Notes: generated from the letters alone by a model not told the origin. Numbered from the stretch's first letter, positions 40,464 through 51,433 are shown. The stretch is 64,000 nt of DNA from Fusarium oxysporum f. sp. lycopersici 4287 (GCF_000149955.1 NC_030991.1:628865-692864); one strand, 5' to 3'. Numbers and translations: made by a program.

Positions 40464-42326
40464 ACGTGGTTGATAAGCATGCGACGCAGATAAGCATGCG
40501 ACGCACTTTTCTTACCCTTTAAGCTAGAACTTGCTTTAAATCCACCACAAACTATCTAATCAATTAAATCTACTTACTATACTCTTCCCCAGATGTCTCA
40601 ATTACTACCTGACAGGTCCTTGCATTATGCCCGGCCTTGCCGCATATACCACAACGCCGACCACCCGGTCGCTCTGACCTTCCTCGACCACCACTTCTTG
40701 ACGATTCAGCCACTACCTGCGCATCAACATCCATCTGATCAATTACTTGCGATGCTTCCTGTACAGTTATAGCCCCTCCTTTCTGTAATCTAGTTCTTTT
40801 TGCCCTGCGGCGCCGGCTTAGTATCTCATTTGCATCTCGAAGATTTCGGACCTCATTGCTCAATAAGACAACCTCATGCATAACTGCCCTTGTTGCTTTA
40901 GTATTAGACTTTAAAGCTTCAATAATTGACTCTGGGGAGCTGCTTTTATGTCTTTTAATTCGTTTTTCAAGGTATTCAGACTGAGATTGGGCCTCAATTG
41001 CCGTCTTTGGGGTCTTTGAAACCCATGGGGTCGAAGGTTCAGCAGCCTCCCTGGGAGGCGTTGGAGTCCGTAACTGCACATCAAGCTTTGAGATAACATT
41101 TTCCGGGTCAAAAGGAGCAAGCCCGGCTCCTTTAAAACCTCCCTGGATGTTACTCTTTGTAAAAGTAGCTTTAAAAGCGGCGTAAAAGGCGGGAAAGAAC
41201 TCGGTCTTCGAAATGTGAGTTATAGAGCATCTGATCAGATACTCTATTTCTCGACCATATGCCTTTTTCAGCGGCCCAAAGCACCCAACGTCAAGAGGCT
41301 GGAGTAAGTGAGACGCATGAGCAGGCATACAGAGCGTGATAATCTTGTTCTCCTCGCAATATCTCTCAAAATCGGCAGAGTGATGGCTTTCGTGACCATC
41401 AAGGATCAGAAGACGATAGGGACCAGTTGGTCTATTAGTTGTAGACCGATCAAAGTGCTTTAGCCAATGGAGACCTAGCTGGTTATTCGTCCATCCATTC
41501 TGGCTCGTTGCAATAACCCAATCGCCTGGGAGGTTCCATTCTCGGTACCAATTCGCAAGGTGATATTTGCCTGCACCAATGATGAACGGCGCGATCGATT
41601 GACCTTCCGCATTGATCGCCTGGATCACTGTAATCCATTCCCGGTTTCCAGGCTGTACTGATTTTGGCCTTACTTGCCTTTCTGAACCTGTAACGACCAT
41701 TCCAGCCATAATAGCGCCCATCATAAAGCCAGTCTCATCAAAGTTCCAGATATCATCTGAGAGGATCTTGGAGTATTTCGCCAGTGCTCCTGAATCAAGC
41801 GACGGTTGACAAACAATAATAGATAGATCTTCGCATTTGGCTCTCTGATAGTCATATTTCCGAAATAAACGCGTCTTTAGCTCTGGTTGTCGCTTGACGA
41901 AGTTGTGAGCCCAGCGCTTGCCAACAGGTGACGCGTCGCGGTCAGCAAGAAGAGAATTGGCCATTTCTTCCACAAAACGCAGTCGCGAAGGAAACCCTCG
42001 CGAATCTAGGTCAAGAATGAATTGGACTATTATCTGCTCTTCTAGATCAGATAGTTTCCGCGATTTCGGGATAAAATCGCGTCGCGATTGAATGCCATTT
42101 CTACGGCGACGTAGCCTAGGCTCAGAGATCTCGTATATCTTTGCAGCGCGTCGGGTACTTAATTTTGGGTCATTTTGAAGGGCCTGAAGGGCAAGGAGGG
42201 TTCTGGCTTCATTTGAAGATTGTGACATTGTTAATGGTTGACAAATATCTAATCAGATAAAATCTATGATGTAAGAGGGAAAAGTGCGTCGCATGCTTAT
42301 CTGCGTCGCATGCTTATCAACCACGT
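40464..42326 (-). mobile_element. Fot/pogo-type DNA transposon, copy 1 (intact)
   Basis: 1863 bp with TIRs starting ACGTGGTTGATAAGC and flanked by a TA duplication (40462-40463 and 42327-42328). Each TIR contains two tandem perfect 17-bp iterons GATAAGCATGCGACGCA (40472-40505 at the left). The transposase frame is uninterrupted, so this copy could still be active. Confidence 0.9.
40570..42228 (-). CDS. Pogo/Fot-type DDE transposase with C-terminal zinc knuckle
   Basis: This 552-residue transposase cuts and pastes the element at TA sites. A psq/CENP-B-like helix-turn-helix region spans about residues 20-140 (RRAAKIYEISEPRLRRRRNG; LEEQIIVQFILDLDSRGFPS). The DDE domain has D164 (NFDETGF), D277 (ILDGHESH) and D313 (LQPLDVGCF), giving DD35D spacing. 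A coiled/basic segment (SRRRRAKRTRLQKGG) precedes a CX2CX4HX4C knuckle (CGICGKAGHNARTC) near residue 526. Copies 2 and 3 share the architecture but are broken. Residues 134-157 differ from copies 2 and 3 and may be locally diverged. Confidence 0.9.
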   Translation of the reverse strand: MSQSSNEARTLLALQALQNDPKLSTRRAAKIYEISEPRLRRRRNGIQSRRDFIPKSRKLSDLEEQIIVQFILDLDSRGFPSRLRFVEEMANSLLADRDASPVGKRWAHNFVKRQPELKTRLFRKYDYQRAKCEDLSIIVCQPSLDSGALAKYSKILSDDIWNFDETGFMMGAIMAGMVVTGSERQVRPKSVQPGNREWITVIQAINAEGQSIAPFIIGAGKYHLANWYREWNLPGDWVIATSQNGWTNNQLGLHWLKHFDRSTTNRPTGPYRLLILDGHESHHSADFERYCEENKIITLCMPAHASHLLQPLDVGCFGPLKKAYGREIEYLIRCSITHISKTEFFPAFYAAFKATFTKSNIQGGFKGAGLAPFDPENVISKLDVQLRTPTPPREAAEPSTPWVSKTPKTAIEAQSQSEYLEKRIKRHKSSSPESIIEALKSNTKATRAVMHEVVLLSNEVRNLRDANEILSRRRRAKRTRLQKGGAITVQEASQVIDQMDVDAQVVAESSRSGGRGRSERPGGRRCGICGKAGHNARTCQVVIETSGEEYSK

Positions 42327-42426
42327 TAGCTATTTATTCTAATATATATGCTTTTATTAGCTTTTTTAAGAATAAGCTCTTATAAATAAAGTTTTATATA
42401 GTAATTTTATTGTACAGTACTCTGTA

Positions 42427-44286
42427 ACGTACACGATAAGCGGGCGGCACAAACAAGCGAGCGGCACAAAAATCTTAACCTTTACAAGATAAATCGCAAT
42501 TAAAACATAACAGGTTATCTAATCAATTAAAATCAAGTACTATATCAATTCTAAGTGGCCTAAATACCTTCCTGACAGATTCTTGCATTATGACCGGTCT
42601 TGCCGCATACACCACAGCGCCGAACACCTGGTCCAACAGACCTTCCTTGACCACCACTTCTCGATGATTCGGCCACTACCTGCGTATTCACATCTATCTG
42701 ATCAATTGAATCCTGGGCATTCCCTATAATCATATTCCCTCTTCTCTGTAGGCGTCTTCTTTTTGCCCTATGCCGCCGGCTAAGCATATCATTTGCCTGA
42801 CGAAGTTCCCGGATCTCAGCCTCTTGTAAGGCTATCTTATGTAGAAGAATGCTCTGTCCTTTCTCAAAATACTTCACGGCTTCAATTATTGACTCAGGGG
42901 AGCTGCTTTTATGATTTCTAATCCTTCCTTGCAGATACTTAGAGTGAGATTGGGTCTCTAGTATTGTCTTTGGGGTCCTTGAAGTCCAAGGGGTCGAAGG
43001 TTCAATAACCTCCTGGGGAGGCGTCGGGGTCCGTAGTTGCACATCAAGCTTTGAGATGACATATTCTGGGTTAAAGGGAGCAAGCCCGGCTCCTTTAAAA
43101 CCTCCCTTAATATTTTTCTCGGTTATAGTAGCTTAGAAGGCAACGTAAAACGCCAGGAAGAAGTCAGTCTTAGAAATATGGGTTATAGACCTTCTGATCA
43201 GTCGCTCTATTTCTCGACCATATGCCCTTTTTAGCGGCCTAAAGCAGCTAATATCAAGAGGCTGAAGCAGGTGCGATAAATGAGGCGGCATACAGAGTGT
43301 AACAATATTATTCTCCTCACAATATATCTGGAAATCGGCTGACCGATGACTTCCATGACCATCAAGGATTAAGAGACGATAGGGACCAGTTAATCGGTTA
43401 GTTATAGCCTGATTAAAGTGCTTTAGCCAGTCGAGGCCCGTCTCGTTATCTGTCCAGCCATTTTCGGTTGTAGCAATAACCCAGGTGGCCGGGAGGTTGC
43501 TTTCTTCATACCAGTTCTGGAGGTAATATTCGCCTGCAACCACGATAAATGGATCAATCGCCTGACCTTCTGCATTGATCGCTTGAATCACTGTAGCCCA
43601 TTCCCGATTTCCAGGCTGGACTGATTTTAGGTTTTCACGCCTTTCCGAGCTGGTAATAACTATACCGCTTGATATCTTACCCATCATAAAGCCAGTCTCA
43701 TCAAAGTTCCAGATATCATCTGATCGGATGCCGTACTTTGCGATTGTATTCTCTACGAGCCTAAACCAATTGCGAATAGTAGTTGGATCTTCGCATTGGG
43801 CCCTGCGATAGTCATATTTCCTCTGAAAACGCGTCTCAAGCTCTGGTTGTCGCTTGATAAAATTGATAGCCCAGCGCTTGCCAACTGGTGACGCATTGCG
43901 GTCAGCAAGCAGTCGATTCGCCATTTCTTCAACATCACAATGCCGGGAAGGAAATCCTCGCGAATCTAGGTCAAGGATATACTGGACTATAACCTGTTCC
44001 TCTAGATCACTTAGTTTCCGTGAGTTGGGAATACAATCGTCGCGAGCCTGCCTGCCCTGAGAGCGATAGTGGAGGGTACGGAAGTGAACGTCATAGATCT
44101 TTGCAGCTCGTCGTAGACTTAATTTTGGGTCGGCCTGATAGGCCTGAAGTGCAAGAATAATACGAGCTTCAGCAGTAGCTTGCGATATGTTTTTTGGTTG
44201 AGAATTAATTGATCTGATAGAGTTGATGTAAGGTGAGGGATTTTTGTGCCGCTCGCTTATCTGTGCCGCCCGCTTATCGTGTACGT
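42427..44286 (-). mobile_element. Fot/pogo-type DNA transposon, copy 2 (inactive)
   Basis: 1860 bp, TIRs beginning ACGTACACGATAAGC, flanked by TA (42425-42426, 44287-44288). The iterons in each TIR read GATAAGCGGGCGGCACA and (A/G)A(C/T)AAGCGAGCGGCACA. It lies 100 bp from copy 1 in the same orientation, yet its TIR iterons differ, so it is a different subfamily rather than a tandem duplication. Confidence 0.88.
42560..44188 (-). pseudogene. Transposase of pogo copy 2, start lost and one nonsense codon
   Basis: The frame aligns throughout with copy 1, including NFDETGFMMG, ILDGHGSH, LQPLDISCF and the C-terminal CGVCGKTGHNARIC knuckle. Two lesions are visible. The initiator codon is ATA (44188-44186) where copy 1 has ATG. 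A TAA near 43133 replaces a Gln codon (copy 3 has CAA) and splits the frame. Both are transition changes expected from repeat-induced point mutation. Confidence 0.85.
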
Positions 44287-44291
44287 TAGCC

Positions 44292-44322
44292 TTTTTTTTT
44301 TTTTTTGGGGGGGGGGGGGGGG
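44292..44322. repeat. T15-G16 homopolymer junction
   Basis: A run of 15 T abuts a run of 16 G directly beside the right TA of pogo copy 2. It may be a genuine simple repeat or an assembly-sensitive site. Confidence 0.7.
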
Positions 44323-44539
44323 TCATCAGGTTGGGATAGGGTTATATTAGGCTATGGAAAGTGTCGCAGGGTAGGCATTAGTAATCTAGCTATATGCTTT
44401 AAGTAACTGTGCAGGATGGAATACCCCGCACAAGAGATAACTTAAGCCAACAATCAACATATTTTTGCTGCTGCTCAACACATTTTACTTTAACCCTTTA
44501 AGCACGCTCAGTGCGACAGAAAGCTATCTTGCTCGAATG

Positions 44540-44800
44540 CTATTTATATAAGGCTTAAATAAAGGAAATAAGAAAGAGATAAGAGAGATAATAAGGAAAA
44601 GAGATAGAGAGGTAAAAAGAGATAAAAGAGATATAAATATAAGAAGGATAGTTAGGAATATAGGTAAGATATAGATAGGAAAGAGATAGAGATAGAAAAG
44701 GGATAGAGATAGGAAAGAGATAGAGATTGGAAAGATATAGAGATAGAAGGGAGGTAGAGATAGAAGGGAGATAGGGGAGAGAGATAGGTTAGGAAGGAAG
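44540..44800. repeat. Purine-rich (agagata)n microsatellite
   Basis: An irregular array of gagata, gataga and ggaaagagatag units, almost without pyrimidines other than T. It lies immediately downstream (3' side, minus strand) of the REL-endonuclease retrotransposon fragment and may be that element's decayed 3' tail. Confidence 0.6.
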
Positions 44801-44812
44801 GTAGGTCGGCAT

Positions 44813-45480
44813 CTAGGAATGCGTTCTCCTAGGTAGGTCTCGAGCTATTAAGGCAGCTGAGATAGCCCTAGTCTTAGTCAAGGCAAGGCCGATAGTCGAG
44901 TCAAGCTGCGAGGCTGCAAAGGAACCTAGGAGCTCTTGGAGCTTCTTATAAGTTTGAGAGGTCTCCTGCTCCATAAGACCGCCTGCTGAGAAGATAAGGG
45001 GGTGGAAGAAGGCTCCAAGAGACTGATATTTCCGCCTTTTCTCATCAGCAGCTTCCTTTAAGGTGCTATAGGGGTCCTCCTTTGCAGAGTCCTTGGAGAT
45101 AGCTACGATTTGGATATCATAGAAGTAGCGGCTATTTCCAATAGTGACTGCAAAGTCAGCTCGGAGGGAGGAGTCTTGCTGGACTAGGGGTTCGATCTCG
45201 ACCTCGAGGTCAGGCCGGCTACCTAGGGCTTTCACAAAGGCCCTATTAACAGCATTATGCCTTGCAGTCCACCTTCTGCTAGCTCCCTTGCAAGTATCCT
45301 CATGGCCTAGGTTAGCTATAGCACCACAGGCACTACAGGGCAGGTCTAGAGGCTTAATAGGGTAGAAAAGCCTGCTTCTAAGGGCTTCAGTAGTCTCAGA
45401 GTCTGTAAAAGAGTAGGGTTATTGTGTAGGTAAGACTCTAAGCCATTTGCGGCCTAGATAGCTAGCATTCTCTAGTCTAG
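44813..45480 (-). pseudogene. C-terminal fragment of a REL-endonuclease (R2-like) non-LTR retrotransposon
   Basis: The minus strand reads FTDSETTEALRSRLFYPIKP, then a zinc-finger-like CSACGAIANLGHEDTC followed by RRWTARHNAVNRAFVKAL. Next comes a PD-(D/E)XK-type endonuclease core with EIEPLV, LRADFAV and YFYDIQIVAISK, then EKRRKYQSLGAFFHPLIFSAGG. The arrangement CCHC, RHN, restriction-like endonuclease is typical of R2/NeSL/CRE-type retrotransposons with site-specific tendencies. A TAA near 45420 interrupts the frame and no reverse transcriptase remains. Confidence 0.65.
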
Positions 45481-45502
45481 CTTGCTTATAGGATACCATG
45501 CA

Positions 45503-46341
45503 GTACCCACCTGCCGGTCATACCCACCTACCGGTCAGCGAAAAAAAGAATCCCCCATACATAATGCACTTTTTTAACCTTATGGGAAAACCGTAATAAA
45601 AATAGTAAAAATAAGTTTATCTCTAGAATTCAGATCAAAATTGAATCTATTTTAATATTTTCTAGGCCTTTTAACCTCACGGCCTGTGCGGGTGCGTACG
45701 ACACCTAATTCTTCCTTGCCTGAATTTGACCTCTCATCCTCTTCCATCCCTCCCACCTCGATCATATCCTCAACAACATCCGCCCTTTCAATTGCTTCGT
45801 TTGGCTCTAAAATAGTGTCACCAGCCGCTAGAGCCTCTGCCAGCGTCATAAATTTCTTATTGGGGTTCGGTATCGCTTTTCTCTTCTTGCCTCTGCTCAA
45901 CCGGCCAACTTCCTCCTCCAGACTGGCTATTCTGGTGCTGAGAGAGGCGATCTTTGACTCTTGGGCTTCAAATCCTTTTGATATCACAGAATACCGCCTT
46001 CTGGTAGAGGGGCTCTTGTTCTTCCCCAGATCTCTGATGTGACGGCTGGTCTTTGGCGTATTATCAGAGTCGACTTGCCCGTCTCTGTGGCTGTCTGATC
46101 CAGGCGTCGTTTCCTTCTTGTCTGGTTGGATTTCGGCATGTATGAGCGCTTTCCGTCGTGAAATCGGCCAGTTCCCACTTACTCTCCAGCCTGAAAGGAT
46201 GTTTTTCTTCGTCATACCCACTTCCCTGGCTTTGGCATAGGCCTTGATGAAGTTGACCATACATGCGTATTGTAGTGTTGTTATATGAGTACAACTGTTG
46301 TATAGTTGTACAACACTACTTTTGTTGGAGTTGTACAACAA
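45503..46341 (-). pseudogene. Pogo-type transposase, C-terminal fragment of a further family
   Basis: The frame 45652-46341 contains MVNFIKAYAKAREVGMTKKN and GWRVSGNWPISRRKAL, a block found C-terminal to the DDE domain in pogo/Fot transposases, followed by a coiled-coil (IASLSTRIASLEEEVGRL) and a basic tail. The catalytic domain is missing. The terminus at 45503-45540 carries two tandem 17-bp units TACCCACCTGCCGGTCA and TACCCACCTACCGGTCA, like the iterons of the other pogo elements. The other end is lost near a ttgtacaac-rich patch at 46265-46335. Confidence 0.65.
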
Positions 46342-46927
46342 TAAGGCGCTCCATATAATTGGTCAAGTTGGTAGTGTTAGCTAACCAGACATTGGTTTTT
46401 TCGTATACACCAGAAACGTGACGTGCCACGATGGCCTTGTTACGCCGTGAAGCTATCCGCCACCGGCTCAGTAGTAAACGACCTCACTGATGGCTACGAC
46501 CCGTAGCACACTTATGGCTCTTAGACGCCCACCGTTAGCAGACAGACATATAAGTTTATGTTCTCTTTACTCCTCGGATAAGCTCTGTCACGGCCAAGGA
46601 TAACTGTCGTGAATAGTTTCACGGACAGCACGAACGCCACATCACAACTAGCGCAAGGCAGCATACGGCTGCCTAAAGGCCATCAATGCTGCTTATGACG
46701 AAACATAGCTACAAGAAGCCAGCTCCCAGTCCCTCATTAGATAGAAATTAAGAGGTTTGTTCGATTCGATATTTTCCACATGCGAGTCATGACTTTTTCA
46801 ATCAATGCTATGGCCGAGCTGCCCTGTCTCTATTGTTTTGATACTGCGAATCTCACTGCAAATCCTAGACGCTTTAGGCACCATTAGGGTGCCATATACT
46901 TAAGCACTTATTCCTAGAATCTCGACT
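46342..46927. other. Intergenic
   Basis: No gene or RNA gene recognised. This is the 5' flank of the hAT remnant. Confidence 0.4.
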
Positions 46928-47836
46928 ATGGCTAGCTCATCGCCTATCAGTTCAACATCTGCTCAATTAACAGCCATCGAGCGGCTGGGCTGGGACTTCC
47001 ACAGCTTCTTCCGTGTTGAGTATCCTGAGAAGAACAAGACTCAAATTGGAAGGGTTCGGAAGTCTTATGGTCGAAGGGAATACGTCTGTCTTCACTGCTT
47101 AACTCGCTGGAGCAACGGATACACGAGCAATGCCATAACCCATGCACAAAATCGACGCCGGCAACTTATCTAGGCTAGTGAGACGTCTCAAAACTCACAG
47201 CAATCGACGCAGCCATCCATAGACTCATATATAACATTCCAACCATCTGACAGTGCTCTTCGGAATGTCTTCAATGCTCAACGGTATATTGAGGCAATCG
47301 TGGGACTCCTCACGCGGCGTCGGGTCCCATTCTCTTCAGTTACTTGGGATGAGATGAAGAGTCTTGCCCTGGCATGCAATCCTGCCATTGAAGACTGCCT
47401 GATTACATCCGGTGATCAGGCTATGAAGATCTTAAATGCCAACTATGGGCTATATGCTTCCCAGCTTAGAGATCTTATTCAGGGTTCTCAATCGATGATC
47501 CACATCTCAACTGACCTCTGGACATCACCGCATCGCCATGCCATGCTAGCAGTGTGTGCCCAATGGGTTGATTATAACTACGCACTTTGAAAGGCGCTCT
47601 TAGGACTGCCAGAATGTCCATTCAGTCATAGTGGTGAGGCCCAGACAGCCTTGATTGTGGAAGTCCTACGCAAGTTCGATATATTGACAGTTAACGAGCG
47701 AATAAAGAAGGACAGAGAAGAATTTAAGAAGAACAGACAGAATACTGAACCACAATACCTAGCACCAGAACCTTTCACATTAACTGAGCAAGATCTCTTA
47801 CAAAGAGAGAGCATATTAAAGGACTCAGGTAGTTGA
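46928..47836 (+). pseudogene. hAT-family transposase remnant
   Basis: A single frame reads through 46928-47836 with two stops. The N-terminal part has a BED-like zinc finger (YVCLHCLTRW with a downstream His). It then reads HISTDLWTSPHRHAMLAVCAQWVD and KALLGLPECPFSHSGEAQ, a catalytic-domain block typical of fungal hAT transposases. The stops at 47171-47173 (TAG) and 47588-47590 (TGA) stand where Gln and Arg codons are expected, again C-to-T. Beyond residue FDIL the sequence no longer resembles hAT, so an internal deletion or rearrangement is likely. Confidence 0.7.
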
Positions 47837-48339
47837 GTAGTTGTGCGGGATAATGTAAAGATATAACCTGAATTCTGGCCTATTGGGATATCGCGGCTCT
47901 TAGGTGAATTTGATGCCTTGGTGAATCGATTTGTGATTAGAAATTGAAGGCGAGTTCGATATATATGGGTGAGAATACGGCGCCTTGACAATGGCGGATA
48001 TGTCGATGAAATCTGCCAACATGACATGGTCCTTGTCTCTTCCTCATAATCTAAGTGACAAAATACTTAGGTAAACTTACCATATTTTATCATGACTTAG
48101 ACTAGATTATCTCGAGGCCGAAAAAGCTGCCTTAATGTCCTTTGCTGGTCCATGTACAAGGAACACGCGCCGAAAAACACTGTATCTGCCCTGGCGCACT
48201 ATCACCGAACCATTAGTTGGGGACAAATAAACCTACAACGCATATTTCATGAACAGAAAGGGCTGATAAAGAGGCGAATTATCAGTCCCAACCAATTCTC
48301 GACCTTCAAACCTCCCCAACTTGCTATGCTGACACCATT
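47837..48339. other. Relic sequence after the hAT fragment
   Basis: No supported gene. Could be decayed transposon or gene sequence. Confidence 0.35.
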
Positions 48340-48693
48340 ATGAATTGCAACACAGATCCCTATCTGCTAGGCCGACAGTCCCAGCGGTTACGCCAAGACA
48401 ACCCAGACAACACAAGCGAATTTATCTGGACCGAATACGATCTCTACTACTTCGAATTTTGCCCTATCTCAGCCTCTGCACAAAAGGAGGAGCGATACCC
48501 CCTCGAATGGCGATATGATGCCCTGCGCTTGCGATCCAGTCGCGCTCAATGGAGGACTCTGATGGCGGATCAACATTCCTACGACGATGCTATAGAGGAA
48601 TGGCTTTCGAACTGGCGACGGCCCATCATTGAGAAGTGGCGTGAGGAAAGAGCTGCGAGTGAGAACGGGTTTTGGAAGCGGTTCTGGGGATGA
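48340..48693 (+). CDS. Small hypothetical protein
   Basis: The 117-codon frame is rich in Trp, Tyr and Arg (WTEYDLYYFEF, EWLSNWRRPIIEKWREERA) and looks more protein-like than its surroundings. It has no recognised domain and no confirmed neighbours. It might be the last exon of a degraded gene whose earlier part lies in 48152-48340. I do not assign a function. Confidence 0.3.
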   Translation: MNCNTDPYLLGRQSQRLRQDNPDNTSEFIWTEYDLYYFEFCPISASAQKEERYPLEWRYDALRLRSSRAQWRTLMADQHSYDDAIEEWLSNWRRPIIEKWREERAASENGFWKRFWG

Positions 48694-50128
48694 ATGAGCA
48701 TCAGCTCAGCTGGGGTTCGAGGCAAGCGACATGTGACCTGGTGACCTGTAAGATAGCTAATAGACAACCTGAAGTGTATTTGTGAGATTTAGAATGTAGA
48801 GATGATCTGGCCGAGCCGTGATACCTGTCGCGTGTTATATTTTAGGTGAACTGGATGCGAGCGTGATGAAGCGCTCAACCAGGCCAGCTCTTCCGGGACT
48901 AGTCTGTTAACGCTCAACCCTTCTGTGGCCCGACACTGCTGTTGACAGCCCGGTGGCTTAGTAGCACACCTTTTCAACACTTAAGGGGACCATAGCATCG
49001 ATGTGGCTTGGTATTGAACAGCTTAAAAAAGAGTAACCGAGGATTTTAATTTCAAGGCACATGGACTTCTTACAACAGGATCCAGATACAACAGCATTAG
49101 CCCCAAATGATGGCGTCGGCATGAATTATTCTACTTCGAGCTGCAACACAAGAGGAATTTGCAAGGCGGACATTGCCTTACCTGATCATTTGCATCACAC
49201 CGGTTGCTGCCAGCCTGATTTTGGACGTCATGAAAAAGGCAAGGCAGATTTCAGTAGGCATTGTGGCTATCAAGCGAACTCCCAGATGCTTCTGCTATTC
49301 GACGCCACCAAACCGAGAATGGGAGGACTATAGGCCACGACACGGTGATCAGGCGTGCGCCTCAAAGTTTATCAACCTTTTTAGTGTGGCTAATCCAGTA
49401 TAATATTCAGGAATCGACTCCCTACTACTACGTGTAATTAACTGCATTACTCAATTTTCCTCTCTGAACTGACCCCTTGCCTCGATCATCTTTATGAAAT
49501 TCCATGGTGCCTGGTTGAGGTGTATGTCGGTTGAGGCTTGAAACCCTCACTGCCTCGCTGCCTCTGCCCCTACCGTTCAACAGCCTGAGGAACTCTGGTA
49601 CGTACTGGTCTGAGCGTAGCGCCACTCAGGATACTGGGGCAGATCTAGTAACTGCGCCCTATCAGAATCGCTGGGCAAATAGAATTTAAGTCTGTCAGCC
49701 CTACTTCCGTCGATCTGCGGAGGCAAGCCGTTTACATGCAAAAGCCAGCCCATTCCCCGCGAAAGTGGGAAAAGGTCAACAGGAAGTGGGTTAGGGAGCG
49801 GCTGCGCGGATGCGCACTGCAATCTCGAACTCTTCTCTGGCACTGAAAGGGCGAGCTCCGTAAGTGTGCGGCCCCCCAAAAGGCGCAAAGTATGTTGCGC
49901 AGATGGTGGCACAGCCTGAACACAGCCTTCTGGGCTCGGTCATGTCAGATAGCCTCCTACGTTAGCTGGAGCAAGATTTCTTCGTTCTATTGGAGTTGGA
50001 GCTGCAGTTCCTTCTTTTATATCAGTTTGCTTCTTCCTGTGTCGCTCATCCTCACTCCTGTAATTTAGCACTTACTTCTATTATTCTAGACCCTAACCGT
50101 GTCCCGAGTGTTTAGTTGGCCGTTTAAT
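48694..50128. other. Intergenic
   Basis: No supported gene. Minus-strand frames of up to 111 codons near 49577-49912 show no recognisable motif. The promoter of the next gene should lie between about 49930 and 50128. Confidence 0.4.
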
Positions 50129-51433
50129 ATGTGGCAGTATCTAGGCTGCAACTTTACAACCTATCTCAAGGATGAGAATAAGATACCGGGTGATTCGGAT
50201 ATCGCCGGGCTTGGAGTAAGGCTTACTGCCCTCGATATTAGGACGAGACATAGTTATTAATATATTTTCAGGTTATCATCGCTTTTATCTTGCCCGCATG
50301 GGTCACAGCCGTTGCTGCAACCATTGCATCCTTACGTGACTTGGAAGGAATCGATTATCGACTAGCTCTTGGCGCCGAAGACCTCCTAGGTCCTCTTTCC
50401 GACCTTCAAGCAATCACTGGTACTGCAATCGTCATTGCTGGGTTCTCTCAATGGAACACAATCACATTCTATCATCGGGAACTGGTGGCATCATATTGGT
50501 GGCTGACTTCGAACTCCTTCTGGATGGCTCGGCCAGCTTATATGTACCAAGCTGTCAAAGAGTTGAATACGGCTTTGAGTAGTACCTCCTGGACAAAATG
50601 GCGGGCTTATACAAGAAGACTGCTTATTATAGTAAGTGTTTTCTTGGGCATTACCTGGGCTTCTTTATCCAATAAACTAGAGACCGACAACTGGAACGAG
50701 GACGATCCGCAAAAGTGCTACCATTTCAATGATATTACGTACAACAGCGTGGTTTTGCCTTGGATATGGATCGCGGGTTTGGGCATCTACCAAGCCGCTC
50801 TCATATGGAGTTTTGTGGACCGAAAAGGTACGTTTTCGGGGATATGGAAAGGCAAGGGCAAGGACTTAGAAGATTTCTTTAAAGACCGGACAAATGATTG
50901 TTTCAAGAAGAATGTCAAGATTTCTTGCAGATTCAGTCTTGCCCAGTTTCTGCGGCTGCTGTACAGGCTCTTCGCGACCTTCTTGTTTTGGATACTGTTT
51001 CGGTTTGTTTGGTTGGCTCGCGTGCTCATTTCGGTCTGGTCATACGGCGACAGTGACGTGCGAGGATTTTTCATCGTCTACTATGCGTTCGTCATCTGGA
51101 ATACGTATGATATCATCATGCTTAAAATAATAAACCAGCCCTTGGTGGAAGACGAGACGAAAATGGGGTTTGGACAAGTGTTACCGTTAGTCCTTCTAGT
51201 CCAGATTCTTCTAAATATCTTAGACATCTGGAAAGGTAAGTGATATTCCCTCTTGAACTAGATGCCATCATTAACTACGGTCAGATCCAGCCAAGCAGAG
51301 AGAAAGAGCAGAAAGAGCAAAACGAGCACGGGAACCGGAGATAAGGAGAGTAGAGGAAGAGTTGCAGGTTGTTATGCATAGCGAATGGACGCGACTAGAA
51401 CTGCGGCATCGGGACGATCTAACTAGAACGTGA
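50129..51433 (+). CDS. Polytopic membrane protein of unknown function, three exons
   Basis: Exons 50129-50215, 50272-51235 and 51285-51433 (introns of 56 nt with donor GTAAGG and 49 nt with donor GTAAGT) give a 399-residue frame. The N-terminal DSDIAGLG followed by VIIAFILPAWVTAVAATIAS matches a common ascomycete membrane family that starts with an N-x-DIAGIGV-type motif and a first helix. Further helices lie at ITGTAIVIAGFSQW, LLIIVSVFLGITWASL, VVLPWIWIAGLGIYQAALIW, FATFLFWILFRFVWLARVLI, FFIVYYAFVIW and VLPLVLLVQILLNIL. The last exon adds a charged coiled tail rich in Arg and Glu. Function unknown. The frame is intact. Confidence 0.75.
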
